A DNA stretch of 64,000 nucleotides, from the NCBI RefSeq assembly GCF_016718685.1, contig NZ_JADKCX010000155.1, positions 62,001-126,000 on the forward strand. Reading direction: 5' to 3'. The stretch is from Haliscomenobacter sp. Its GTDB lineage: Bacteria; Bacteroidota; Bacteroidia; Chitinophagales; Saprospiraceae. Of the stretch, positions 44,969 through 54,059 are shown one piece after another; position 1 is the first letter of the stretch; each line of letters opens with the position of its first letter. Under the pieces are notes generated by a model. The model was not told where the DNA came from. It worked only from the letters and a program-made list of their open reading frames with translations, and ran no database searches. The position numbers and the translations under genes were made by a program.

Positions 44969-45993
44969 ATGAATCGCCGCGCTTTTGTATACACCAGCCT
45001 GCTGTCTGTTCCCGCTTTCGCCCTGGCCAATGAGGTATGGACTGCTTCGCCCAAAAAGCACTGGTGATCAAAGCTAAGGCCAGTCGTTTTAATAAACCTA
45101 CACCTTTTCAGGGGAAAAACCCCAATGATTTGAAGTTGTCCTCCAAAGACAGCAAAGGCAAGTTGTCCACCTTTGATTATGTGGGCGTGGAAAAAGTGGG
45201 ACCAAGCTACCATGCACATCTGTTTCAGGACGAGATGTTCTTTGTGGTAGAGGGCGAGTATGTATTTCAAGTTGGGGCGGAAAAAACTTTATTGAAGACT
45301 GGAGACTTGATCTTTTTGCCCCGCACCATACCCCATACCTGGGTGCAGACCTCGGATCATGGGCAACTGTTCTACTTTTTACAGCCCGCGGGCAAGATGG
45401 AGGAATTTTTTCTGCAATTGACCAAATGGGACGGCAAAGCCACCAAAGCGCAATACGATAAATTAGGCAAGGACTGTGGCATTCAAAATCATGGGCCATC
45501 CATTGCTGCTACAGATCAGCACACGCTGGTAGATCAGCCTAAAAATGGTTTTGTCGTGAGAGCTGGCAATAGCCGCTTCAACGAAACAACCCTTATCGAT
45601 GGAGTAAACGCCAACGACATCAAGGTTTCTGGCAAAGACACTTCCAACGAGCTCTCCATTTTTGAATACCATGGAGCGACGAAAGGAGGCCCACCCTTGC
45701 ATGTTCATCCCCATCAGGATGAAGTGTTTTACGTGACCGATGGTCGGTACCTGTTTCAGTGTGGCGACGAAAAATTTGAACTGCAAAAAGGCGACATGAT
45801 TTTTTTGCCCCGATCAGTACCTCATACGTTTGCCCAACTTTCAGGCGTCGGAAAATTGCTCTTCTTTTTCACACCTGCGGGTAAAATGGAAGATTTTTTC
45901 CGAGCGGCTGGTGGAAATAAGCCCTTACCTGCCGGAACAGATCCTTTTGCTGCGCATGACATGAAAGTTGTGGGTGATCCCCTGAAGTTTTGA
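44969..45993 (+). CDS. Secreted double-cupin protein, one frameshift
   Basis: About 341 residues when joined. A Tat-like or Sec signal (MNRRAFVYTSLLSVPAFALAN) is followed by a frame change near 45055 in AAAAAGCA: one more base joins PKK to LVIKAKASRF. Two cupin domains follow. The first has HAHLFQDEMFFVVEGEYVFQVG and FLPRTIPHTWVQ. The second has HVHPHQDEVFYVTDGRYLFQCG and FLPRSVPHTFAQ. Each keeps the His/Glu/His metal ligands (HxH..E...H). Many such proteins are quercetin-dioxygenase-like, but the reaction cannot be told. Divergent from the two-component pair; its own promoter at 44906-44936. Confidence 0.82.
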
Positions 45994-46027
45994 ATCATCA
46001 TTTAGCACTTTAAACCTTTAATAAGAT

Positions 46028-46567
46028 ATGAAAAATCGATTTCCTGCACTGCTGCTTGTATTGGCTTGTAGCTTTGTCTTCAGTTCTGCCTTCATGTGCA
46101 GCAAAGAGGACGCTGCAAGCGCCCCGGTTAAGCCAGAATTCACCTCCTTAATCGGGTATTGGAAGCTAAAAAGTGGTGCTTCCTTCGGCATCAATGAAAA
46201 AGGCGAAAAGAAACAAACCGCAACCATGAAAGAAGGCACAGTTGCCTACGAGTTTTTTGCAGATGGTACTTTTATCAGCCATGTATTGGTCGGAACACCT
46301 GAATCTGAAAAGGGGACCTGGAAATTGGAGGTCAAAAAATTGGAAACCAAAGACATTGAAGATGGCGTTTTGACACTCACCTCAGCTGGCACCAAAGCTA
46401 ATGCCGGCCAAGTTTGGATAGATCAAGATGGCTCGATGCGGCAACAAATCTCCAGTCTTGAGAAGCCGACTGGTGCCACCAAGCCCCGCATCTATCTCGT
46501 TTCGAAGCGCATTGAGATTTATCCGTATAAAGAAGCTTGGGTGGAAACGACTTATGAAAAACAATAA
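46028..46567 (+). CDS. Lipocalin-like (probable lipoprotein)
   Basis: 179 residues. Signal peptide FPALLLVLACSFVFSSAFMC with a possible lipobox ending at Cys24. The mature part has the short GYWKLKSGASFGINEKGEKKQ ... YEFFADGTFISHVLVGTPESEKGTWKLE pattern of Bacteroidota lipocalin-like domains (residual repeats W-x-L...FFxDGTF...GxW). Ligand unknown. About 35 bases after the cupin gene and 30 before the beta-helix gene, so it may share their transcript. Confidence 0.72.
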   Translation: MKNRFPALLLVLACSFVFSSAFMCSKEDAASAPVKPEFTSLIGYWKLKSGASFGINEKGEKKQTATMKEGTVAYEFFADGTFISHVLVGTPESEKGTWKLEVKKLETKDIEDGVLTLTSAGTKANAGQVWIDQDGSMRQQISSLEKPTGATKPRIYLVSKRIEIYPYKEAWVETTYEKQ

Positions 46568-46597
46568 GTATTTAACCCGTAACCTTAATCCCTAAAC

Positions 46598-48229
46598 ATG
46601 AAACGTATCCTGATTTTTATGCTTTTTGCCTTACCCTTGACACTCTCTGCCGCGACCTTTTATGTGGCAACGACTGGCAACGACAACAATCCTGGCACCC
46701 TGGCTGCCCCCTTTAGAACCTTGACCAAAGCCATTGCTGCCGCATCACCGGGCAGCATCATCGAACTACGCGGCGGCAAATACACCTCCAACGAAATCCG
46801 CATCAACAAAAGCAACCTGACCATTCGCTCTTACGCCAATGAATGGGCCATCATCACCGCGGTAACCAATGTGGAGGACATCAGCTCCTGCCTTTGGTAC
46901 AACGAGCCGGAAACCGATGGCGGCACCCTCGAACGCCTGGAAATTGTGGGCGGCTACTACTACGGACTCAAATTTGAAAGCAATTGGGATTGGGACAATT
47001 CCGTACCCTTTTCCAAACGCCGAGGAACCAGTAACATTACCGTGCGCAACTGCATCATCCACGATACCGGGCGGGATGCCATCAAACTCACCCCCGCTTG
47101 TAAGGGCATCAAAATCCTCAACTGTGAAATTTACAACAGCGGCAAAGGCCCGGGTGCTCAATTGGACTTCAACGCCGAAGGCATCGACAACGTGAACGCC
47201 CCGGATATGTTGGTCAAAGGTTGCAAAATCCACGACATTGCCACCACGGGTATCTACGCCAAGGGCGGTGCGCGCAATTGCCGCATTGAAGGCAACACCA
47301 TCACCAATTGTGGCGAAGGAGGGATTTACCTGGGTTTTTACACCGATGCAGAATGGTTTGATACCCAATCCAATCCTGAATATTACGAAAACATCGACGG
47401 CATCATGATCAACAACCTGATCATGAACACCAAGCAGGCTGGGATCGGCTTATGGGGGGCCAAAAATGCCCAGGTTTACCACAATACGGTGGTCAACGCC
47501 GGGCAAAACGAGATGGCCACCCTTTTCTTTAACGTTGGTGATGTCTGGCTGAGTGATACCAAATCGGCCCGCCCAGGCAACATCAACGCCAAGATTCAAA
47601 ACAACCTTTTTGTCCAAACTTCTTCCCAAAACCTGCCCATGTTCCGAATTCGGGATAACGCTGGTTCCAAAACCAATGTCATCGACAACAATGTGTATTT
47701 CCGCAATGGAGGGAAACCCGTCTTTATCAATGACGCCATTACCTGGGAAGACCTGACACTGGCCCAATGGAAAACGCAAAACGGGACCGATCAAAAAAGC
47801 CTGGAGGTAGACCCCAAAATTGACGCCAAAGGCCACTTGATCACGGGCAGCCCCTGTATAGGCAAAGCCATCCCCGTCCCGATGATTACCCACGATGTGG
47901 ATGCGGGTTTGCGCGACAATAGCCCGGATATTGGGGCTGATGAATTTGGCATTGCTTCGGGAGTAAAAACTACACCTGTCAAAACTGGCCTACAACTTCG
48001 CATCAAACAAAACCCCATCCAGGGTGAAACCCTCTATTTCGCCCTTAACGCGGAACAAAAGCTCAACGCCAACCTACATGTCCTGACCAGTAGTGGTCAG
48101 GTACTCAAAAGCAGAAACATGAGCCTCCCTTCAGGAGAAACCACCCAACAATGGTCATTGGCCGGCCTGCCTGCTGGTGCTTATATCCTCAATCTTTACG
48201 GTCAAAGCGCCCTTTTTGTAAAACCTTAA
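46598..48229 (+). CDS. Secreted right-handed beta-helix protein (possible polysaccharide lyase) with T9SS tail
   Basis: 543 residues. Signal peptide RILIFMLFALPLTLSAAT. N-terminus TFYVATTGNDNNPGTLAAPF is typical of DUF1565-type and PL6/PL9-like beta-helix enzymes (FRTLTKAIAAASPGSIIEL). Rung repeats: NITVRNCIIHDTGRDAIKL, GIKILNCEIYNSGKG, CRIEGNTITNCGEGGIYLG. C-terminal type IX secretion sorting domain (QNPIQGETLYFALN, SGQVLKSRNM, GAYILNLYGQSALFVKP). Secreted or cell-surface protein; a lyase or pectate/alginate role is suggested by the fold and the nearby PUL but not shown, and no catalytic residues are assigned. Confidence 0.85.
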   Translation: MKRILIFMLFALPLTLSAATFYVATTGNDNNPGTLAAPFRTLTKAIAAASPGSIIELRGGKYTSNEIRINKSNLTIRSYANEWAIITAVTNVEDISSCLWYNEPETDGGTLERLEIVGGYYYGLKFESNWDWDNSVPFSKRRGTSNITVRNCIIHDTGRDAIKLTPACKGIKILNCEIYNSGKGPGAQLDFNAEGIDNVNAPDMLVKGCKIHDIATTGIYAKGGARNCRIEGNTITNCGEGGIYLGFYTDAEWFDTQSNPEYYENIDGIMINNLIMNTKQAGIGLWGAKNAQVYHNTVVNAGQNEMATLFFNVGDVWLSDTKSARPGNINAKIQNNLFVQTSSQNLPMFRIRDNAGSKTNVIDNNVYFRNGGKPVFINDAITWEDLTLAQWKTQNGTDQKSLEVDPKIDAKGHLITGSPCIGKAIPVPMITHDVDAGLRDNSPDIGADEFGIASGVKTTPVKTGLQLRIKQNPIQGETLYFALNAEQKLNANLHVLTSSGQVLKSRNMSLPSGETTQQWSLAGLPAGAYILNLYGQSALFVKP

Positions 48230-48232
48230 AGT

Positions 48233-48338
48233 TAAAAAGTTGAGGAGTTGAGAAGTTGAGGCTACCGCAGCCATTTTGACAATGTCCTTGTTCATGTCGC
48301 TGCGGTAGCCTCAACTCCTCAACTTCTCAACACCTAAA
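48233..48338. repeat. Palindromic word repeat, GTTGAGGAG type, second copy
   Basis: Left arm TTGAGGAGTTGAGAAGTTGAGGCTACCGC, right arm GCGGTAGCCTCAACTCCTCAACTTCTCAAC, loop of 37 bases AGCCATTTTGAC...CATGTCGCT. The GCGGTAGCC core and CATGTCGC string match the element at 39716-39853 in reverse orientation. Between the beta-helix gene and the cytolysin-like gene. Confidence 0.9.
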
Positions 48339-48352
48339 CAGTATACTCTACC

Positions 48353-50503
48353 ATGAGATATTCCATCATCCCAATCTGGGCCAGCCTGCTGCTGTGCCTA
48401 AGCCTGAACATTTGCCTTACTGCACAACCAGGCACAATTTCGACTCAATACAAGCCCAATGGAAGTACACAGATGTTGCAACGGCAACCCATCGCGGATG
48501 GCGTTTATTACATCAAAGTACTCAACGCTGGAAAACACCTGGGCGTAGCCGGAGTAGACACACGCAATGGAGCAGCACTCATTCAGTGGGACTTTGCCAA
48601 TCAAGCCAATCACAAGTTTGAGCTCAAGAATATTAGCAATAATGTGTTTACCCTCAAAGCATTGCACAGCAACCGCTACTTGAATGTGGCCGGACAGTCG
48701 CAAGACAACAATGCGCCCATCATCCAGTGGGATTACGTCGATCAGGCAAATTTGCATTTTTCGTTAATTGCAAGTGGCAATGGTTACAGCATTCGTTGTG
48801 AGCAATCTCAAAAATATTGGCACCTTCAGGGCGGCAATGGACAAAGTGCCAATGGCATAGCTGTTGTACAATTTGATGGTAAGGGTGCTATCTTTTCACT
48901 GGAATCCGCTAATCAAACTTTTAAGGTACCCACAAGTCCGGCGATCAGTGGCATCATTGAAAAATCTCGTCAGACGGCAGATGGACGCACCATCGTCTCA
49001 AGATACCGGGTTGCCACACCGCTTAATTCGACGGGTCCCAAGCTTCCAAAAAAAGGACTTGTGGAAAAAGAAGTGTCCAACCAAGGCGGTGGTGGCAATT
49101 GCCAAACAACCACTGTAAAAATATCGCTGGAAGATGATTCATTTATGAGTGCAGACATTGCTGCCCAATTGAATGAAATTGTGCCAGGTACAATTTTTGA
49201 TGTGAATGATTATTTGAATGGCTCCTGGAAAAGGCAAGAAACTTTTCTTAAGCCGATAACACTTTCTGCCGATGTAGTCAACCTTCAACAAGGTGGCGAG
49301 GTGGTTCGAACCGTTCCAAATCCTACTAAGCCATTTTTACAGCAAGCCGTCGCGCAGTTGTATGGTGCGTTTAGCACTGATCCCAATCAAATGGCCAACC
49401 TCACGACGAGTGTAACCATTCGGGAAGTAAACAATGAGGCTGATTTTCAAATGCAAGTAAGCGCAGGAGCACATTATTTTGCATATAGCGTGAACAACTT
49501 ATTCAGCTTTCAAAATAAATCCCGAAAAACCCGGCTTTTAATCGACATCATCAAGCCGATGTTCATCATCGAAGCACATGCTCCGCAAGGTGGCTTCTTT
49601 ACCGATCCAGCACTGAATCAGGCCGGTAATCTGGTTTACCTGAAAAAAGCCGAATACGGCATGCGTATCTTGGCGAGTGTAGAGTCCAATGAGTCGATTG
49701 AAACCATCGCCAACCGTTTGGACATGAGTGTAGATGCCCTTTTTGCCAGCGGTAGCGCTACGTTGGATGTGATGAGCAGAAATGTGGATCAGGATTTGAC
49801 CATCAAAATGTACGTGGTGGGAGGCCAGTCTCGGGATGTAATCCCCGCATACGATGCCAAAGACCTAAAAACCAAAGTGGAGCGCATGGCTGGATCGTTA
49901 ACTTACCAAACCTGCAAACCCATTCGGTACATCATTGCCAATACCCGCGACAATTACATTGTAAACTACCACAGTGCCACTGATGAATTTGTAAAACAAA
50001 ACTGTGGCGGCAGCATTTCTTTGCGCCAACTGAGCATTGAAGGTGGGCCAGATGGAGGCGACTTGAAAATGTACGGCAAAGTATGGGCAATGGCTTATCA
50101 AGCCGATGGCAAGGAAGTACCTGCCCTGAATGGACAAAACATGCTGCTCGATTTACCCGGTGGGCAAGGCGTAGACCTGGATAACAAGAACAATCGGATT
50201 AGTTCCAATAGTTTGGTGCGTTACGAATTCCCGCCAGGTAGCATAGAAAATGGTTACATCGAAGTTCATTACGGTCTTTTTGAGGAAGATGCAAGCCCCG
50301 ATTATGCTTACGGTGACGGTGACGATGACCATTTTACCTTCCGCAACTTCGACCAATCGAAAGGCTGCGAAACCGGAAAAATGAGTCGCCGGGTATGTAC
50401 TCAGCGCTTTTACCTCAAAAACCTCAATGGAAATCTGGTTCGGGAAGAATTTGCAGAACAGGGGAGTGATGAATTGGTAGTCGTTAGCTTTCAAATCAAG
50501 TAA
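48353..50503 (+). CDS. Secreted RICIN-like / cholesterol-dependent-cytolysin-like protein
   Basis: 716 residues. Signal peptide 1-24 (SLLLCLSLNICLTAQ). Residues 45-180 are a RICIN-type beta-trefoil: the three lobes repeat a YYIK / FTLKALHSNRYLNVAG pattern, with QW at 78-79 and 125-126. Residues about 225-550 resemble the cholesterol-dependent cytolysins: the strand-turn YLKKAEYGMRIL (near 430-441), VVGG at 488-491 where CDCs have VILGG, and PIRYIIANTRDNYIVNYHSATDEF (523-546), similar to the CDC segment PISYTT..LRDN..ATF..STDY. The Trp-rich undecapeptide of true CDCs is absent, as in the CDC-like proteins of Elizabethkingia. The last 160 residues form an unrecognised beta-rich domain. Pore formation after glycan binding is the probable role. 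First of a three-gene cluster. Confidence 0.78.
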   Translation: MRYSIIPIWASLLLCLSLNICLTAQPGTISTQYKPNGSTQMLQRQPIADGVYYIKVLNAGKHLGVAGVDTRNGAALIQWDFANQANHKFELKNISNNVFTLKALHSNRYLNVAGQSQDNNAPIIQWDYVDQANLHFSLIASGNGYSIRCEQSQKYWHLQGGNGQSANGIAVVQFDGKGAIFSLESANQTFKVPTSPAISGIIEKSRQTADGRTIVSRYRVATPLNSTGPKLPKKGLVEKEVSNQGGGGNCQTTTVKISLEDDSFMSADIAAQLNEIVPGTIFDVNDYLNGSWKRQETFLKPITLSADVVNLQQGGEVVRTVPNPTKPFLQQAVAQLYGAFSTDPNQMANLTTSVTIREVNNEADFQMQVSAGAHYFAYSVNNLFSFQNKSRKTRLLIDIIKPMFIIEAHAPQGGFFTDPALNQAGNLVYLKKAEYGMRILASVESNESIETIANRLDMSVDALFASGSATLDVMSRNVDQDLTIKMYVVGGQSRDVIPAYDAKDLKTKVERMAGSLTYQTCKPIRYIIANTRDNYIVNYHSATDEFVKQNCGGSISLRQLSIEGGPDGGDLKMYGKVWAMAYQADGKEVPALNGQNMLLDLPGGQGVDLDNKNNRISSNSLVRYEFPPGSIENGYIEVHYGLFEEDASPDYAYGDGDDDHFTFRNFDQSKGCETGKMSRRVCTQRFYLKNLNGNLVREEFAEQGSDELVVVSFQIK

Positions 50504-50505
50504 TC

Positions 50506-51552
50506 ATGCAAAGAATCACCATCATTGGTATCCTGATTATGGGGCTGTTACAGGGGTTGACGGCGCAGCTACCCGTTTGGGCCACTTTAAATGGAGAAAC
50601 CCGCCGCGAACTTGACGTTCTGAGTCTGGGCCAAAACCAGCTGGCCGTAATTTCGCAAGACCCCAACTACATGATGAAATGGAAACACTGGAATGGATCA
50701 AGTTGGAGCACCTGGAAAAATATGTTCTGGAGTCTGGCACCCACACTTTGTCCACCCAAAGTAGTAAGTTGGGGCCCCAATCGCATGGATGCATTTGTAG
50801 TGGCTTCCGAAGACAGGAAAATGTATCACGCCCATTGGACTGGTGGGGAATGGAGCGATTGGGAAAACCTTGGAGGTAACTTTAGTGGAGATTTTGATGT
50901 AGTAAGCTGGGGGCCTGGTCGACTGGATATCTTCGCTAGAGATTATGTGGGCGGTCTGCAGCATTTGTGGTACGATCAAAAGTGGGGCCAATGGACGACC
51001 ATTCACTCGGGAAAGCTTCGTGAAAAGCAGAGTGTCACGGCAGTTTGTTGGGGACCTAATCGCATCGATGTGTTTACCGTAAAAACAGATGCCACCATCC
51101 AGCACTTTTGGTACGACCAAAAATGGCAAAGCGCCGAATTCCTGCCCGGCACAGTGGCTGGTGATCTGACTGCGGTTAGTTTTGCCCCCAATCACCTCGA
51201 TATTTTTGGCGAAGGCCACGACGGGGCAGTTTGGCACCAGTACTGGGATGGAAATCGCTGGAGTGATTGGCACTCCTTGGGGGGAAAGGTTGCCAATCGT
51301 GCTGAGATTGAAGCCGTTGCGTGGGGTGGAAACCGCCTAGATTTGTTCGTCAAAGGAGCAGATGCGGGGTTGTACCATGCCTACTGGGCTGGAGACAACA
51401 CCTGGAGTGGATTTGAAAACCTGGGTGGGAAAATGCTCAGTGGCCCGGCAGTTTGTTCCTATGGGCCGAATCGCCTGGATATTTTTGCAGCAGGAACTGA
51501 CCAGGCAATCTGGCACCTGCCCTGGAATGGACAACAATGGGGATACCGATAA
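50506..51552 (+). CDS. Secreted seven-bladed propeller lectin (PLL/fucose-lectin-like)
   Basis: 348 residues. Signal peptide ITIIGILIMGLLQGLTAQ. Seven blades can be counted by the repeated turn: SLGQNQLAVI, SWGPNRMDAF, SWGPGRLDIF, CWGPNRIDVF, SFAPNHLDIF, AWGGNRLDLF, SYGPNRLDIF. Each is preceded by a W..W..LGG segment (GGEWSDWENLGG, GNRWSDWHSLGG). This is the Photorhabdus PLL/PHL lectin pattern, whose members bind fucose and O-methylated sugars at sites between blades. It begins two bases after the cytolysin-like stop codon, so it is co-translated and secreted with it. A role as targeting or receptor-binding partner is inferred. Confidence 0.82.
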   Translation: MQRITIIGILIMGLLQGLTAQLPVWATLNGETRRELDVLSLGQNQLAVISQDPNYMMKWKHWNGSSWSTWKNMFWSLAPTLCPPKVVSWGPNRMDAFVVASEDRKMYHAHWTGGEWSDWENLGGNFSGDFDVVSWGPGRLDIFARDYVGGLQHLWYDQKWGQWTTIHSGKLREKQSVTAVCWGPNRIDVFTVKTDATIQHFWYDQKWQSAEFLPGTVAGDLTAVSFAPNHLDIFGEGHDGAVWHQYWDGNRWSDWHSLGGKVANRAEIEAVAWGGNRLDLFVKGADAGLYHAYWAGDNTWSGFENLGGKMLSGPAVCSYGPNRLDIFAAGTDQAIWHLPWNGQQWGYR

Positions 51553-51567
51553 ATAACTCAATCAACT

Positions 51568-52197
51568 ATGAGTACTCAAAAAAACCGTGGCCGCTGCCTC
51601 CTGTTTTTCCTTGCGCTGGCCTTGCTCAGTTGGGGCATGTACGAATGCCAATATCAGTACAGCTACTGGCGCGACTATCAAACCCGCCCTTGGGCCTACA
51701 GCAAAGACAAAAACGCCAAATTGCTGGTCGGAAAGTGGCAAGGCACTTACACCGACCCAGATGGGATTGCCAAATCCATTCGTTTGGAAATTTTTGAACC
51801 TTTATCCGATAAAGAACGCCGAAAACAAGCCAATCGTAGTCACCGCAGGCGTACCCGTGGTGGCTTGGGCTCTCGCAAAGACAAACGCCTATTCGAAGGC
51901 GTCGCTACGGTAACCAGTCGTCTAGGAAACGAAGACTATGTACTATATGGCTCCGTAGGCGAGGATGACTTCCACCAATTGAAACTACAATTCGGGGCAG
52001 CGGACGAAGCCAAACGCTTGCAACCCAATTTTGCCCTAAACCTCAGTGAATCTGGGCAGTGGGTTGATGATGCCATGACGGTGCGGATGGGCTTTGCGTA
52101 TTTCAAAGCGGATGGTTCCAGTTTTTCCAGCAGCGCAGATCCGCGTCATGACTATATTGCAACAATAGCCCTGAAACGCGAATCTGCAGCCAAATAA
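51568..52197 (+). CDS. Membrane-anchored small protein, third gene of the cytolysin-like cluster
   Basis: 209 residues, no family recognised. A short basic N-terminus (KNRGRC) then one hydrophobic helix (LLFFLALALLSWGMYECQY) acts as an anchor. The soluble part has LLVGKWQGTYTDPDGIAKSIRLEIF, a lipocalin-like opening, then a very basic insert (RKQANRSHRRRTRGG), YVLYGSVGEDDFHQLKLQF and a C-terminus ending ATIALKRES. Starts 15 bases after the lectin gene. It might protect the producer or help export, but only its position suggests this. The opposite-strand heparinase gene ends 34 bases away. Confidence 0.65.
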   Translation: MSTQKNRGRCLLFFLALALLSWGMYECQYQYSYWRDYQTRPWAYSKDKNAKLLVGKWQGTYTDPDGIAKSIRLEIFEPLSDKERRKQANRSHRRRTRGGLGSRKDKRLFEGVATVTSRLGNEDYVLYGSVGEDDFHQLKLQFGAADEAKRLQPNFALNLSESGQWVDDAMTVRMGFAYFKADGSSFSSSADPRHDYIATIALKRESAAK

Positions 52198-52231
52198 AAC
52201 ACACTCTAGGGACAATGCGTTCTGCGGGCCA

Positions 52232-53981
52232 TCACCCTCGTTTGATGGTGTATTCCAATTTTCCTTTGGCTTCAGGTGCCTTATGCGTCAACAAAATCCG
52301 GCGCACGGGTTTGCTGTCCCACTTGGTTTTGAAGCTGCTGTACTCCATCCCTTCGGTGGAAGGCAGGTCGGTACTTGCCGTCCATTTTTTGGCATCGTAT
52401 TGTAAGGTCAGGACCTGGCCCTGATCGGAAAAGACGATTTTCCCAGCTTCGGACACATCCACATTGCAGATGGTCATAAAGACCTGTTGGAGGTTGTTGG
52501 GTTTTTGTTTCAGCAGGTATTCATCGATGATTTCGACGTCGCCGTTCGATTTTTTCTGTTTGACCATGCGGTTCCAGGATTGGATGCCCGCCTCGGCAGG
52601 ATAGGCGGAGGCAATGTCCATCGTGAGCATACTCTCCTTGGCATTGCTGACCCGATTGACATTTTTTGCGGTGAATTCGAGTCCTGCTTTTTGACCAAAA
52701 CCATTGATGATGGGCAGGTTGTGGTATTCGGATTGGGTAAACCACAGTTCGTAACGTTTGCTGGAGAACGTACGGGCAGTGTAATTGCCCCGGCCTGCAT
52801 CCACAATCATGGGTTTGCCATCCAGGTAGATGATGAAATCGCCTACATCGTTGTGGTTGTGGCTTTCGGCGTTGTGGCCGCCGTGTGTGGCCAGGTACAC
52901 GCCATTGGTGCTACGGGAAGTCATGACCTGGATGTCTGAAAACCAGGCATCGCTGGAGGGCGTATAATTAAAGTTGTTGTTGGCCAGTTGGACAATGGTC
53001 AGGATGTTGTTCAGTTTGCGGGGGCGGTGGTAGCCAGGTACAGCGGTAGATGCAGCCGGAAATTTGCTAAATGCCCATTGGCCAAACTGGATCATGGTTG
53101 GATCATTAATGGCCTTGCCAAAACGGTACAACATCAGGCCATCGGGTGTCAACTTGGGATCGGCATCAGCAAAATTGACGAAATAGTTTTCGGCGATATG
53201 GGTTTTGTACACATACGAAGCCATTTTTTGGATCAGCGGCTCGCGGTATATGTCGACCTTATTGTTGGTGGCGCTGGTGTACAATTCCAGACAATCGTAC
53301 ACCGAAGCTCCGGCGGCAAACCAGTAGCTGGGGCCTTCATCACAACCGCCATCATCACCCAGGCTGTTGAGGTACCGATCCAGTCCACGCATGGAATGAT
53401 GGAGCATTTCAGCGCGTTGCTTTTCGTCTTTTTCCAGGAGTAAAATGGCCATAATCCAGTTGGACATGATCCAGGGATTCCAGTTGTTGACCGGTCTGGT
53501 TTGGCTCATCCAGCCGTATTTGTCGCCATTTTTAGCCATGGGGGTAAAAATGCGTTGTTTGGTCTCGTAGTAAATGCGGCTGCGCAAGAGGCGATTGATT
53601 TTGTCCAGTTTTTCTCCGACAAAATAATCGGTTAATGCCAACACGGCGGCGGTTTCAGCAGCAAAAAGATCAACCACCGGGTTTTCCACATCGGGCAAAC
53701 CCGTGCCGCTGATGTGTGCCGGAACGCCCCAAAAACTCTCTTCACAAATCGACCAAACCCCATTCATGATGGCTTCGGTGAAACGGCCCTGGTTTTCGAG
53801 GCTTTCGGCGAGTACCAGGTTCATCAGGGCGTTGCGTTTGCCATAAGAAAGATTGCCATGTTGCTGGCGGTCGCCGGAGCGCACAATTGTATTTGTTGGC
53901 GAGGATGTTGCGCTGGACGACCTGTGCAAAAGACAGGTGGATAAAAACCAGCGAAAGGAAAAGCACAAAGTAGGTTCTCAT
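52232..53981 (-). CDS. Heparinase II/III-type polysaccharide lyase, frameshifted near N-terminus
   Basis: About 580 residues. Signal peptide MRTYFVLFLSLVFIHLSFAQ from ATG 53981, then a frame change near 53890-53930; the main frame continues RSGDRQQHGNLSYGKRNALMN. The (alpha/alpha) toroid region has GVWSICEESFWGVPAHI, WNPWIMSNWIMAILLLE, and DEGPSYWFAAGASVYDCLE. The beta-sandwich half holds HNAESHNHNDVGDFIIYLDGKP and ELWFTQSEYHNLPIINGFG, the catalytic His/Asn region of the family. The N-terminal portion seems about 60 residues shorter than in relatives. It cleaves a uronic-acid polysaccharide in the periplasm or outside. Last gene of the minus-strand PUL. Confidence 0.85.
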
Positions 53982-54059
53982 TGCAGATGTCGGTTTAAAC
54001 GTTTTGAGGATGAAGGGGCGATGAAAAAATAAGTGTTCATTTTGCCCACTACGAATGCA

